A program made the position numbers and the translations under genes. The notes under the pieces were generated by a model. It searched no databases, was not told where the DNA came from, and worked only from the letters and a program-made list of their open reading frames with translations. From CBDFGS01 sp965247255 (lineage in GTDB: Bacteria; Chloroflexota; Dehalococcoidia; Lucifugimonadales; CAUZJF01), in contig CBDFGS010000011.1 of assembly GCA_965247255.1 (NCBI GenBank), positions 434,001-498,000 on the forward strand: DNA of 64,000 nucleotides, read 5' to 3'. Positions 39,815 through 51,900 of the stretch are shown here, one piece after another; position 1 is the stretch's first letter, and the number at the start of each line of letters is the position of its first letter.

Positions 39815-40582
39815 CTACTCCCCACGCGACCTCGTCGCAGGAGCCGTCCGCGTCTGCGCCCCCGCGCGCACCATTCGGAGGCGTCCCAGGTTCAAGTTGC
39901 GCCATGGCCGCCACCCCATCAGCGTTATCGGCGACAGGAACAGGACTACCGCCTCCGCTACGGTGGCCAGGCCTATCGCCATCGTCGCGTCGAAGAAGAA
40001 CGCCTGGGGGAACATGGCGATCAGGAAGTCGCGGCTCGGGTCGAGCTGCCACAAATCGTTGCTGAAGCTGACCAGGTGGAATGCGAGGAACACCTGCTCG
40101 AACCCTATCAGCGAGGCGACCCCGGCCACGACCACGAGCCCTATGGTTGCTATCCCGCCGACCCCCGCATATCGCACGATGTCCCTGTAGCTCCGGATAC
40201 CTCTCACTCCCAAGAACGCCGCGGCGAACGCGAGCAAGTATAGACCGCTAAGAAGCTGCGCCGCGTATACCCCCCGCACCAGTCCCTTGACGTCCTTCAT
40301 GTGGTCGACCTCGCGCTGGCTGTAGATGCTGCGGAGGACGCCCCTGACCGCAACGCGAACGTCCAGCAGGTCCTGGTCGTCGTTGAAATACTCCCTGATC
40401 TGACGCCCGGCCGAGATAAGCTCGCTCCGCTCGATGCCGGTCCGCGCCGGAATGTCATACCGGTCGAAACCGTAGCTGTAGAGCACGGGAGCGTTTACGA
40501 CAAGGCGCACGTTGGTCGCAATTAGAAAGAGCGGTATGGCTACGACGAAGACCGCAACCGGCAGCCGCATTAGAGCCTTCAT
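39815..40582 (-). CDS. DUF1461-family integral membrane protein
   Basis: A 255-residue membrane protein from ATG 40582 (MKALMRLPVAVFVVAIPLFL). It has about four spans and the family middle: a periplasmic loop with YFNDDQDLLDVRVAVRGVLR and the SQREVDHMKDVKGLVRGVYA signature before span 2. The last span region holds FPQAFFFDATMAIGLATVAE. Function of the TIGR01906/DUF1461 family is unknown. It is divergent from mazG, separated by about 110 bases. Confidence 0.8.
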   Translation of the reverse strand: MKALMRLPVAVFVVAIPLFLIATNVRLVVNAPVLYSYGFDRYDIPARTGIERSELISAGRQIREYFNDDQDLLDVRVAVRGVLRSIYSQREVDHMKDVKGLVRGVYAAQLLSGLYLLAFAAAFLGVRGIRSYRDIVRYAGVGGIATIGLVVVAGVASLIGFEQVFLAFHLVSFSNDLWQLDPSRDFLIAMFPQAFFFDATMAIGLATVAEAVVLFLSPITLMGWRPWRNLNLGRLRMVRAGAQTRTAPATRSRGE

Positions 40583-40692
40583 GGAACTCAGTCTACCAGA
40601 CAGGCCGAGCGTCATTGCCGGGCGCACCCGGCACCCATATAATCAACGCCACTCTCTGACGGTCAACAGAAGCAACACCGAGAGGCCTTAGC

Positions 40693-41481
40693 ATGAACAA
40701 GACGAACGAAGAGTTCCCCGCCACGTTCGAAGGGCTGATGACGCTGGTCCGGCGCCTGCGGGGGCCGAAAGGCTGTCCCTGGGACCGCGACCAGACATCC
40801 CAGTCCATGAGACGCCACCTGCTGGAGGAGTCCTACGAGCTGATCGAAGCCATCGATGAGGGCGATGCCGCCAAGCTCAAAGAAGAGCTTGGGGACGTAC
40901 TCTTCCACCTCGCGTTCCAGGTCCATTTGGGTGGTGAGGGCGGGTCCTTTGGAGAACCGGAAGTTTTCCGTTCAGTGATCGACAAGCTCGTGCGCCGCCA
41001 CCCCCACGTCTTCGGCGACGAGTCGGCTTCCAGCCCCGACGAGGCGATCAGCCGCTGGGACGCCGTCAAAACGAGCGAGCGAGGCGGGGCCCCGGGGTCG
41101 ATCCTGGACACAGTTCCCAAAGCCTCCCCTGCGCTCTTCTACGCCCAGGTCCTCCAGGAGCGGGCGGCGCGCATCGGCTTCGACTGGGAAGATGTCCAGG
41201 GGGTGCTAGGGAAGGTCGCGGAGGAGCTGGAAGAGCTGCGAGACGCCGAGACAGCGGAGCAGCGCGAGGGGGAGCTGGGCGACATCCTTTTCTCGATAGT
41301 CAACCTCAGCCGTTGGCTCGACCTGGACGCTGAGGCGGCCCTTCGCGGCGCGGACGAGCGCTTTCGCCGGAGGTTCCAGCGGATGGAGCAGCTCAGCCGA
41401 GACGGCGGCGCCTCCCTCGGGGAGATGAGCCTCGACGGGAAAGAGGCGCTATGGCAACAGGCGAAGGGCCAGGTGGGGTAG
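40693..41481 (+). CDS. mazG: Nucleoside triphosphate pyrophosphohydrolase MazG
   Basis: A 262-residue housekeeping MazG. LVRRLRGPKGCPWDRDQTSQ is the canonical first motif, then HLLEESYELIEAIDEGD and LKEELGDVLFHLAFQ supply the metal-binding acids. A second MazG domain lies in KVAEELEELRDAET and GELGDILFSIVNLSRWLDLD. It hydrolyses NTPs to NMP and pyrophosphate, cleaning aberrant nucleotides and modulating ppGpp. ATG 40693 follows GAGAGGCC. It is clearly distinct from the phage MazG-like gene at 2964. Confidence 0.95.
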   Translation: MNKTNEEFPATFEGLMTLVRRLRGPKGCPWDRDQTSQSMRRHLLEESYELIEAIDEGDAAKLKEELGDVLFHLAFQVHLGGEGGSFGEPEVFRSVIDKLVRRHPHVFGDESASSPDEAISRWDAVKTSERGGAPGSILDTVPKASPALFYAQVLQERAARIGFDWEDVQGVLGKVAEELEELRDAETAEQREGELGDILFSIVNLSRWLDLDAEAALRGADERFRRRFQRMEQLSRDGGASLGEMSLDGKEALWQQAKGQVG

Positions 41482-41490
41482 GGGCGCTTC

Positions 41491-42900
41491 CTACTCGGCC
41501 CGCTCGCCGAAGGCGCGAAGCTCCGGGAACCTGACCGCTACTATTGCCACGTAGACCCCGAGCAAGCCCGCTCCGACGAGGGTCGCCAGTGGCGCTCCCC
41601 AAAGTCCGGCGAGAGCTCCTGACGCGGCACCGCCAAGGAGCAGCGAGCCGAGCATCATGGCAGCAATGGACGAGACGCGACTGCGAAGCTCGTCCGGAAT
41701 CACCGATTGAATGGTGGCCGTGCTCACCGCGAAGAAGGATGAGGTCGTCCCCGCCAGTACCATAAGGAACGGCGTCGCCGTGATGAGCGTTTCCGTTTGC
41801 GAGAACATCGCCGCTGCCAGGGCGGCGACCGCTAGAGAAACGATCATGAAGCGCCCTTTGTACCGAATGTCTCCGAGCGTGGCCACCGCCAGGCCTCCCA
41901 GCAACCCGCCGATCCCGATTACGGATATGAGCAGGCCGAGCCCGGAGGGGCCGACTGCGAAGACTTCGGACGCATATGTGGGCATCAGGCTGTGGACGAA
42001 CGGCATGACCAGCAGGGAGGGCGCCGCACCCAGCAGCATTACCGCGAGTAAGACCGGCTGATTGCGCACGTATCTGGCCGCCTCAACCAGGCCCGGCGGC
42101 TCCTTTCCGGAGCGCTCCCGCCGCCCCGACGTTAGATCGGGGCTCATGCCTACTGCAGCCAACGCGGCCACGACTGCTAGGCCGGCGCCTGCTGCCAGGG
42201 TTGTCCCGGGCCCAAGGTACACGATCATCACGCCAGCTGCCGCCGGCACCACGAGACGCGTAGCGTTGAACGCCAGTATGTTGAGCGCGAAGGCGTTCAC
42301 CAGACTGCTCTTGGGTACTATGCTGGGTACGAGGGCGATTTTGGTAATGTCTGCCACTGCCATCGATACCCCGGTCGCCGCCGCGAACACGAAGATGTGC
42401 CACGTCTCGGTGAGGCCCAGTGCGACGACAACGGCAAAGATGCTGGTTAGCGCCGCCTGATAAAGCGGCACGACCGCCAGCACCCGTCGCCGGTCCCAGC
42501 GGTCCGCAACGTAGCCTGCCAGAGGCGCGGCCAGCGCGAACGGCAACATCTGCATTCCGAGGGCGAGGCTTGTCAGAAAAGGCGACCTTGTCAGATAGTA
42601 GGTCAGCCAGCCGATCGTAAGCTGCTGCGCCCAGAAAGCGCCGGCTGTCGCCACGGTGTGAAACCACAGGAGCAGGAAGCCCTTGTAACGAAGCGATTGG
42701 AGGGGGTGGACGCGGACGTGAATCGATATCGGCCGCGGCCGGAATGCGCTGCGCGGCAAGCGCCGCCAGCGCGGCTGCGATGGCGCTTCCCGGACCGCGA
42801 CATCGGGTGCGCCTGAAGGCGGCGCAGATCGGAGCGGCGGAGGCTGTACCGCCAGCCGCGGCTCTTTGATCGTCTGTTCTGATGTGTCGACGATGGCCAT
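41491..42900 (-). CDS. MFS transporter, MFS_3/EntS-like exporter
   Basis: A 469-residue protein with 12 predicted membrane spans. The first loops AQQLTIGWLTYYLTRSPFLT and the A-motif GYVADRWDRRRVLAVVPLYQ are typical of the MFS_3 exporter group (enterobactin exporter EntS, macrolide efflux). Residues 1-75 are a Pro-rich cytoplasmic extension (QPPPLRSAPPSGAPDVAVRE); a start nearer residue 75 is possible. It converges on mazG with nine bases between stops. Substrate unknown. Confidence 0.85.
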   Translation of the reverse strand: MAIVDTSEQTIKEPRLAVQPPPLRSAPPSGAPDVAVREAPSQPRWRRLPRSAFRPRPISIHVRVHPLQSLRYKGFLLLWFHTVATAGAFWAQQLTIGWLTYYLTRSPFLTSLALGMQMLPFALAAPLAGYVADRWDRRRVLAVVPLYQAALTSIFAVVVALGLTETWHIFVFAAATGVSMAVADITKIALVPSIVPKSSLVNAFALNILAFNATRLVVPAAAGVMIVYLGPGTTLAAGAGLAVVAALAAVGMSPDLTSGRRERSGKEPPGLVEAARYVRNQPVLLAVMLLGAAPSLLVMPFVHSLMPTYASEVFAVGPSGLGLLISVIGIGGLLGGLAVATLGDIRYKGRFMIVSLAVAALAAAMFSQTETLITATPFLMVLAGTTSSFFAVSTATIQSVIPDELRSRVSSIAAMMLGSLLLGGAASGALAGLWGAPLATLVGAGLLGVYVAIVAVRFPELRAFGERAE

Positions 42901-43235
42901 CTCGAAGTCCTGTTATCGGGTTGGGCGATTCCCTCCGCCCGAAATTACATGATACCACGAACATGAAGTGTTATTCATGAGTTAAAAGGTCAGTTTCGGG
43001 ACCAATGTTCTTCCAGGGCAAGATGGCTAACCGTCGGAATTTAGTCCGCTGATTCATCCTCGTAGCGACGAGGCGTTACGACCACTGTGAAGGTGCCTTC
43101 AGAGCACGGAATCTTGATTGAATCGTCGGCCTGAGAGAGATAAGGTGGCGCGGCGAGAATAAGCGAATGAACGAGGGTATTGATGCGGATGCGCACCCGG
43201 CGGTTATCGGGACCCGCAGCGTAGGCGGGCGGACG

Positions 43236-45404
<2,169 letters not shown>

Positions 45405-45494
45405 AAGCGCCGTCACGTCTACTCATGACTGTCACATGGCGCCGCTGATTCTAAGCCGCTGCGTGGCTAGGCCACCCGCGACCGCGTTTAGGAG

Positions 45495-45505
45495 CCCCCC
45501 CCCCC
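45495..45505. repeat. Eleven-base cytosine run
   Basis: A homopolymer of 11 C followed by GGGG in the non-coding gap between recQ and the epimerase gene. It is a likely slippage or assembly-error site and could form a short GC hairpin. Confidence 0.7.
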
Positions 45506-45605
45506 GGGGCTACGGTGATAATCCCGCCTTGAGCGGTCCCATGTGTGGCTGATACCGCCTTAATTCAGACTCGCCCTCCCGGCATGATCGACCACGACCG
45601 TCAAG

Positions 45606-46442
45606 TCAATGAAGCGTCCAATCGTACCGAGGTTTCCAGCCGAGCATACGCTGCGCCTTTTCCGTGCTGATGACGCTGGAACGGCCCCGGAGCTGTCCGC
45701 GAATCTCCACGGTGTCCCCGAAGTTTTCCTTGATTAAGTCGACGGTAGGCTCACCCAGGCGGGTCGAGGGCTGAGCGATGAGGAACGCCTCGTGGCCCTG
45801 GATGTCCGCTTCGAGGGCCGCCACGTGCGCCTCGGCAACGTCGCGAGGGTCGGCATACGCCCACATCACCAGCGTCAGTGGACTCTCAGGCGTGGGCGTG
45901 GGCCACGGGAACTCGGCCTGCTTCTCAGGGGGCACAACATTGGTGAACCGCAGACTGACAACCGAAGTTGCCGAACTGCGCGCGACCATCTGCCCGATGG
46001 TTTCGCCCACCTGCTTCGACAGGCCGTAGGGCTCGAAGGGCATCATGGGGTGTTCTTCGTCGAGGGGCAGGTAAAGGGGGACAAACGCGGCCGCATCGTG
46101 CGCCCATCCCATGCCGAAGGCGCTCGATGAGAACACGACTCGCCTCAGGCCCTTATCCGCCGCAGCCGTCATCACGTTGAACGTGCTCAGCACGTTGTTC
46201 TCGAAAATCTCGCCACTGTCGGCGCGTAATGGACCGGGGATGGCGCCCATGTGTATGACCGCCTCGGCCCCATCCAGCAGGCCGTTCACCATCTCCAATC
46301 GCGCGAGGTCGCCCTGCACGAACTCGGCCGAGAGCTCGGCGGCCGGCTCTTTGTCCGTGCCGACAACCTCATACCCACGCTCGAGGAGTAGCGTCACCAC
46401 GCGCCTTCCGAGGCGCCCCGCCGCACCGGTCACAACTATCAT
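45606..46442 (-). CDS. NAD-dependent sugar epimerase/dehydratase-family protein
   Basis: A 278-residue extended SDR from ATG 46442 (MIVVTGAAGRLGRRVVTLLL) after GCAGGAGGG. Rossmann motif GAAGRLG, Asp-type second strand (VVGTDKEPAAE) favouring NAD, catalytic Ser in VFSSSAFG and Tyr/Lys in PYGLSKQVGE. Length and pattern fit UDP-glucose epimerase-like or uronate dehydrogenase-like enzymes. It precedes, in the same direction, no obvious partner; the TIM-barrel glycosidase gene lies just upstream. Substrate unknown. Confidence 0.85.
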   Translation of the reverse strand: MIVVTGAAGRLGRRVVTLLLERGYEVVGTDKEPAAELSAEFVQGDLARLEMVNGLLDGAEAVIHMGAIPGPLRADSGEIFENNVLSTFNVMTAAADKGLRRVVFSSSAFGMGWAHDAAAFVPLYLPLDEEHPMMPFEPYGLSKQVGETIGQMVARSSATSVVSLRFTNVVPPEKQAEFPWPTPTPESPLTLVMWAYADPRDVAEAHVAALEADIQGHEAFLIAQPSTRLGEPTVDLIKENFGDTVEIRGQLRGRSSVISTEKAQRMLGWKPRYDWTLH

Positions 46443-46548
46443 CAAACACCCTCCTGCAATCACGTGCCGGGCCAGCGGCCCTACGGCGTGGCCGGGCCAT
46501 CGGTACGTTGCTCATTCCAACTTCCTTAAAGCGCTATCCTCGAGGGAA

Positions 46549-48000
46549 CTACCGAAGGCCGGTGGGATACGGCCCGTACTCAACGTCGATCTCGACCTCC
46601 TCCACGGTAACGTCTCCCACCAGGCCTGCGGGCCTCTCTTCCAGCGTGATCTGAAGCACGTTTCGGCCCTTCTTGGGCCGCACGTAGTCGAGCGCGAACT
46701 CGAGCCACATCGTGATCCCCTGGTCGGCATATCTGCGCGTGCACTTCTCTTCCGCCAGGGACTCGCCGTTTATCAGCACAGCAAACCTGTCGGCCGACAC
46801 CGTGTTGTGAATGTTGATCCTGAGCGCGACCCTGGAAACGCGGTCCGCCGCAGCTTCAAGGTCGTCGGAGAAATAGAATGGCACCTCGTGCGGTCTGCCG
46901 ACGTCGGCGAAACGGATCTCCAGGGGCAATATCGCGCCGTATCCTTGCTCGTCGGCAACCTGCGAGCGCCTGCGTAGCACATAGCGTTTGTCGCCTCGCC
47001 TGACCAGGTCGGGGTCGTTCAACTCGCTCAGGATGCTTCGCTCGACATTGCCCAGCGGCCAGTGCATCGCCCATGTGTACAGGCCGTCGACCCCCATGTC
47101 CCAGAGGTTGGCGGCCGCTGCTCGAACGATCTCCGGGGTGGGGTATATTCTGGCGTCCGAGCCGGTCGCCGGGCTGTGAACATAGTGTTGTAGCATCCCG
47201 TACGTCGACACCTCGGCGTCGTGAGACGCGCCGATGAGCCAATCGATGGGCATGTCCGCGTCGATATCGCTATAGATGTATAGGAGCGGCACCACGTAGT
47301 CCACCAGGCCCTCTCTCAGCCACGCCTTCACGTCCAGACCCTGGGCGAGGTTCATCGCTTCGGTCGGGTAGACTCGCGCGCCGATCTCACCGGCCCTATC
47401 CGGCCTGCCGCGCACCATGTTGGCGACTCTTCGGACGAGCTCGGTTATAGTCGGGGTGTATTCGGCGACGTCCTCCGGCCTGAGCCAGAAGTCCATGCCA
47501 CCCGGGGCGGCCGCGAAGTCGAGCTCCACGCCCTCGACGTCGTATCTCGTGGCCAGCTCCTCGAGCAAAGCGAAGGTGTGTTCCCGCGCCTCGGGACCGG
47601 CCAAGCCCGCGCCTCCGTTCGACAACGCCCACTCGGGGTGCCTGGTACGGAAGTTCGACATCCGAAGGCTGGCGAAGAAGTCGATACCCTTTTCGTGGGC
47701 GCGATCGATCACGACGGCTAAGGGGTCCAGGCCGCGGTCGATAAGGCTCTGCATGTTGGCATAGGTCCGCCAGTGGTTATTCTGTAGGAAAGGCCTCGCG
47801 TCCACCCCGAAGCGCTTGCCGACGCGGGTGTCGTAGAACATCCCGTCGCCCCGGGCCACGCCGAACACTAGCGTGTCCACCCCGGTGCCGGCGACCTCAT
47901 CGACCGGGCGCCAGGCGTCCTCCAGGCTCATGGGCGGCTCGAACACGAAGAAGTAGTAGTGGCGCGCGTCGTTGAAGTATATGGTCCTTCGTTTTCTCAC
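46549..48000 (-). CDS. Putative TIM-barrel glycoside hydrolase
   Basis: A 483-residue protein with GTG 48000 as start. The barrel part includes DTLVFGVARGDGMFYDTRVG, VIDRAHEKGIDFFASLRMSN and YDVEGVELDFAAAPGGMDFW, a strand-4-like motif with acidic residues seen in GHL10/family-10-like glycosidases. VDYVVPLLYIYSDIDADMPI and GVDGLYTWAMHWPLG follow. The last 120 residues are a beta domain (EVPFYFSDDLEAAADRVSRV). No signal peptide is visible, so it may act on imported oligosaccharides. Exact family unknown. Confidence 0.7.
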   Translation of the reverse strand: MRKRRTIYFNDARHYYFFVFEPPMSLEDAWRPVDEVAGTGVDTLVFGVARGDGMFYDTRVGKRFGVDARPFLQNNHWRTYANMQSLIDRGLDPLAVVIDRAHEKGIDFFASLRMSNFRTRHPEWALSNGGAGLAGPEAREHTFALLEELATRYDVEGVELDFAAAPGGMDFWLRPEDVAEYTPTITELVRRVANMVRGRPDRAGEIGARVYPTEAMNLAQGLDVKAWLREGLVDYVVPLLYIYSDIDADMPIDWLIGASHDAEVSTYGMLQHYVHSPATGSDARIYPTPEIVRAAAANLWDMGVDGLYTWAMHWPLGNVERSILSELNDPDLVRRGDKRYVLRRRSQVADEQGYGAILPLEIRFADVGRPHEVPFYFSDDLEAAADRVSRVALRINIHNTVSADRFAVLINGESLAEEKCTRRYADQGITMWLEFALDYVRPKKGRNVLQITLEERPAGLVGDVTVEEVEIDVEYGPYPTGLR

Positions 48001-48147
48001 GTTGTGGCGTCTCCGGTTGGCGGGCCCGAGCCAAGGTCGGACGGGGAGTCCCCTCTGGCGCCCAGCGACCCATGCGTGCCCGCAGCGCGCTTTGGTCCGA
48101 CCCTTGAGCGAAACAGCGGGTCTAGAGAGGCGTGCGCGGGGGGGAGC

Positions 48148-48552
48148 CTAGCACTGGACTTGCTGTCTAAGTATGCAGGGGAGGTTCTCGATGACTACGT
48201 ATGTGAATAGCGTGGCCATCGCTAGAAGCGACAGGCCGATCAAACCGAGCGTAATCCAGCCACCCCTCCGGACGTTGACCGTGATGGAAAAACGGTTCCT
48301 GTCGAGGGCGACTCCAACAGTGGTCAGGGACGCCAGGAGAGTCAGGAACCCGAGTATTGGCCCGAAGACGATGACAACGTCGAAAAGGTAGCTTAAGGTG
48401 GTGTGATCGCTACCTTCGTAGATCGCGTCGAATGGGTTCCAGGGGAGGGTGACTCCGATCTCATATTCGAGGACGTTGACGGCGATAAACAGCACGGGCA
48501 CGACTAAGAGGGCGCCCCCGGCCGTGGTAGTCAGAGCGTTTTCGCGCTGCAT
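48148..48552 (-). CDS. Small membrane protein, four spans, unknown
   Basis: A 134-residue hydrophobic protein. Spans lie at about 10-29 (TAGGALLVVPVLFIAVNVLE), 57-75, 78-85 and 102-122 (WITLGLIGLSLLAMATLFTY), with a periplasmic loop between spans 1 and 2 (WNPFDAIYEGSDHTTLS). No conserved motif. ATG 48552 follows a weak purine-rich stretch. Function unknown; it lies divergent from the pseudopilin operon. Confidence 0.65.
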   Translation of the reverse strand: MQRENALTTTAGGALLVVPVLFIAVNVLEYEIGVTLPWNPFDAIYEGSDHTTLSYLFDVVIVFGPILGFLTLLASLTTVGVALDRNRFSITVNVRRGGWITLGLIGLSLLAMATLFTYVVIENLPCILRQQVQC

Positions 48553-48998
48553 TCAGCTCGCCTATCCGTCGTGCATCCGGCCGCCGGCGCTCGATTCGGC
48601 GCCTGTCACAAGAGTAGCGATGCTCCATCGACCTGCGATATTCCAATAGCCCGGGGCGGTTCCGCGCATTATACAGCCCCCATGCTCGTTTTCTACAATA
48701 TCGAAACAGCGTGGCGAGATTTCGTGCCCGCGGTGCCCTCTGGGCTTGATTGGCGTGGAGAGGGTGAGGCGAATGAGTAGCCCTTTGTTACTTCCGTAAT
48801 CACCCCAAAGGGGGATGCGCCCAAGCTGCTTGCCGGAGACAATAGTGTGGGGACATCTTTGGGTCGGGCGTGCTGCGGGCCCGATCGATAACACACGCCC
48901 GAGACTGGACAACTGAACGGACGAGCTTCGATGCACCTGACGGAAGCGGACGGATGCGACGCGCCGAGGGCGAAACTACCGGGGAGCCCGAGCTGAGA
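48553..48998. other. Leader of the pseudopilin operon
   Basis: About 450 bases with no convincing gene. The reading frame of the giant pseudopilin extends back to 48870 but without a ribosome site. I see no clear promoter motif to report. Confidence 0.4.
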
Positions 48999-51900
48999 AT
49001 GAAGCGCACTACCTTACACATGGCTAGGGCTGGTCTGAGCCCTGTAGCTTTGTGGATGCGGTCGTCGCTAGCGCAGCTTGCCCGATCGCAGGCCGGCGTG
49101 AGCCTTATGGAGGTAGTGATCGCCGTGGCGCTGATGGGCGTCGTGATGACGGGGCTTGCGGCCGCCCTCGCCGCAGGGCTCCGAGCGGTCCTGATTGTCG
49201 AAGACCAGACCGTGTCGACCAGTTTTGCGACGGCGCAACTCGAGGACACGTTATCTCAACCATACGTGGAACCCGCCGACTACGCAGTCGTGGCGCTTCC
49301 CGAGGGCTTTTCAGTCGCCTTTGATAATCTGGTCCTGAAGCCAACCCTTCTCTCCCGCATTACGGCCATCCTGTCAGATGCTACGAGGGAGCTGATCCGG
49401 ATCACGACGCACAAAGTGAACGAGGCGTTCGTGGCGTCGCCTCCCAAACTGCTGCTATCTCAGCGGGACTTCAGGTGGTACCAGAACCTCGATGCCGTGA
49501 CCCCTGTCACGGCGTTGGCGGCCGAGAACACCGCCCACACCGTCAGTGGCGTCGGCGACGTCGTCAGGCTAAGGATGAATGTAGAGATCGACCGGTTTCC
49601 GATTACCGCGGGCGAGAAGAGTTTCAAGCTCCAGTATGCGACCAGCACGGACGGTCCCTGGGCTAACTTCGGCTCTTCAGCTTCTACGACTGCTACGTGG
49701 CGGGGTTTCGACAACCCGAGTGTCGTTGACGGAGCGACGCTAAACGCGACCCCCTTGCTCGCGGAATCCGACGTCGCCCAGAGCTACGAAGAGGGGAATC
49801 CATCCGCGCTTAACCCGAATTCCATAGCAGTAAGCGAGTGGGCGGAATGGGACTGGGTCGTGCGGGAGAACGGCGCCGCCTTCAACACGAGCTATTTCTT
49901 CCGCATGGTCAACGCGGACGGCACGCCTTTCGAGAGCTACACGCGATTTCCGCAGCTCATCAGGTCGTCTCCGGTTACCCTCGACCAGTTCGACTATCGA
50001 TGGTTCGCGAACGCGGACGCGCTGACGCCCGGCACCGCGCTGGCCGCTCTGCGCACTCCCTTTGCAGCGACCACACACGGCGACGTCTATCGTGTTCGTA
50101 TGAACGTTGGAGTCGACGGCGTCGATCTGAGCGCCGGCACGCAGGCGTTCAAGCTGCAATACGCGACCAGCACCCTGGGCCCATGGAGCGAAGTTGGCGC
50201 GCCCGGCTCAGGGGCAACCTGGCGTGGCTTCGACAACGCTACCTCTAGCGACGGCGCTACCCTGCCGGGCCTGTCGCTACCCACCTCCGATATCGTGGCG
50301 TCGTATGAGGAAGCCAACCCTTCAGCACTCAACCCTAATACCGTTCTGGTTAACCAGCGAGGTGAATGGGACTGGGTCCTCCAGGACAACCAAGCACCGG
50401 ATAGCACCACTTTCTTCTTCCGCATGGTCAGGGCCGACGGATCCACTTTCGGCAGCTACACTCGCTACCCACAGCTAACTACGCCGCCTGCGGTTGTGCT
50501 TGCTCAAGAGGACTTTCGCTGGTTCGACAACGCGGACTCGCCGACTCCCGGCGCGGCTCGCGCCACTGAGAACACCGCGCTGGCGGGTGTGGACCAGGGC
50601 GGGTTGCTGCGGCTTCGGATGAATGTCGGGGCGACCGCAGCGGGAATCGCAGCCGGCGTCGAGTCCTTCAAGCTCCAATACGCGACCAGCACCAGCGGTC
50701 CATGGAGTGACGTGGGCGCCGTCGGATCCACCTCGACGTGGAGGGGTTTCGACAATCCCACGACCGCCGACGGGGTGCTTATCACCGGGTTACTCCTCAC
50801 CACCTCTACCGTAGCGGAGACGTACGAGGAGCAGAACCCCTCGGCCGCTAACCCGAATCAGATCGACGCCGGGGATCGCGCCGAGTGGGACTGGGTCGTC
50901 GAGAACAACGGGGCCGAGCCTCTCATTAGCTACTTCTTCCGCATGGTCAAGGCGGATGGGACGCCGCTGGACGCCTACACTCGCTTCCCTGAGCTGACCA
51001 CCACTGCCGCGGGGAACTCTCAGAAGGACTACCGGTGGTACAAGAACCGCAATCACCAGAACCCCATAGAGTCTCTGGGCGCCGAGAACTCATCTATCAG
51101 CGGCGTGACGCCTCTCACGGTGGTCCGGTTACGCATGAACCTGTCCGCGACCGGCGCGGCACTGGTAGCCGGCAGCAGCGTGTTCAAGGTCCAGTATGCT
51201 ACGTCTACAGGGGGACCGTGGCGCGACGTGGGCGCGGTCGGGTCCGGGGAGATCTGGCGAGGCTTCGACAACTCCCTCATCGTGGACGGCACATCGCTCA
51301 CCACGCTGCTCCTGACCGCCTCGGACGTGCTCGAGACCTACGAGGAGGCCAACCCGTCTCTGGCGAATCCCAACACCATCCCTACCGGGCAGGAAGGTGA
51401 GTGGGACTGGGTCCTGCAGAACAATAGCGCGCCCGCTGACACCTATTTCTTCCGATTGGTGGATGGCGACGGGACGCCGCTGGACACGTATACGCTTTTC
51501 CCAGAGCTGAGCACGGTCGAGCCGGCCCTTACGCAGCGGGACTATCGCTGGTATGACAATATCGACGCGCTAACCCCGACCACTGCGCTTGCGGCCGAGA
51601 ACACGTCTTCAACCGGAGCGACGCCCGGCGCGGTGTTCCGGATTCGCATGAACGTGGAGGCATCTGGGGTAGAACTTCCCGCGGGCGCTCAGTCCTTTAA
51701 GCTCCAGTTCGCCGTCACCACTACCGGACCGTGGACGGACGTGGGCGGCGCTGCGTCGACGACGATCTGGACCGGGTTCGACAACGGCAGCGTCACCGAC
51801 GGCGCGACCATAACTACGCTCCTATCTTCATCGGACGTGGCAGAGTCATACGAGGAGGAGAACCCGTCGGCGCTGAACCCGAACGCCCTCTCGGCAACTA

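Noticed and set aside
42083..42964. 293-codon frame overlapping the MFS transporter
   Set aside because: Same strand, wrong register, arginine/glycine-rich; the MFS frame has clear membrane spans.
43041..43235. Possible small minus-strand gene before recQ
   Set aside because: A stretch ending TFTVVVTPRRYEDESAD looks protein-like but has no start or ribosome site of its own and overlaps the recQ start.
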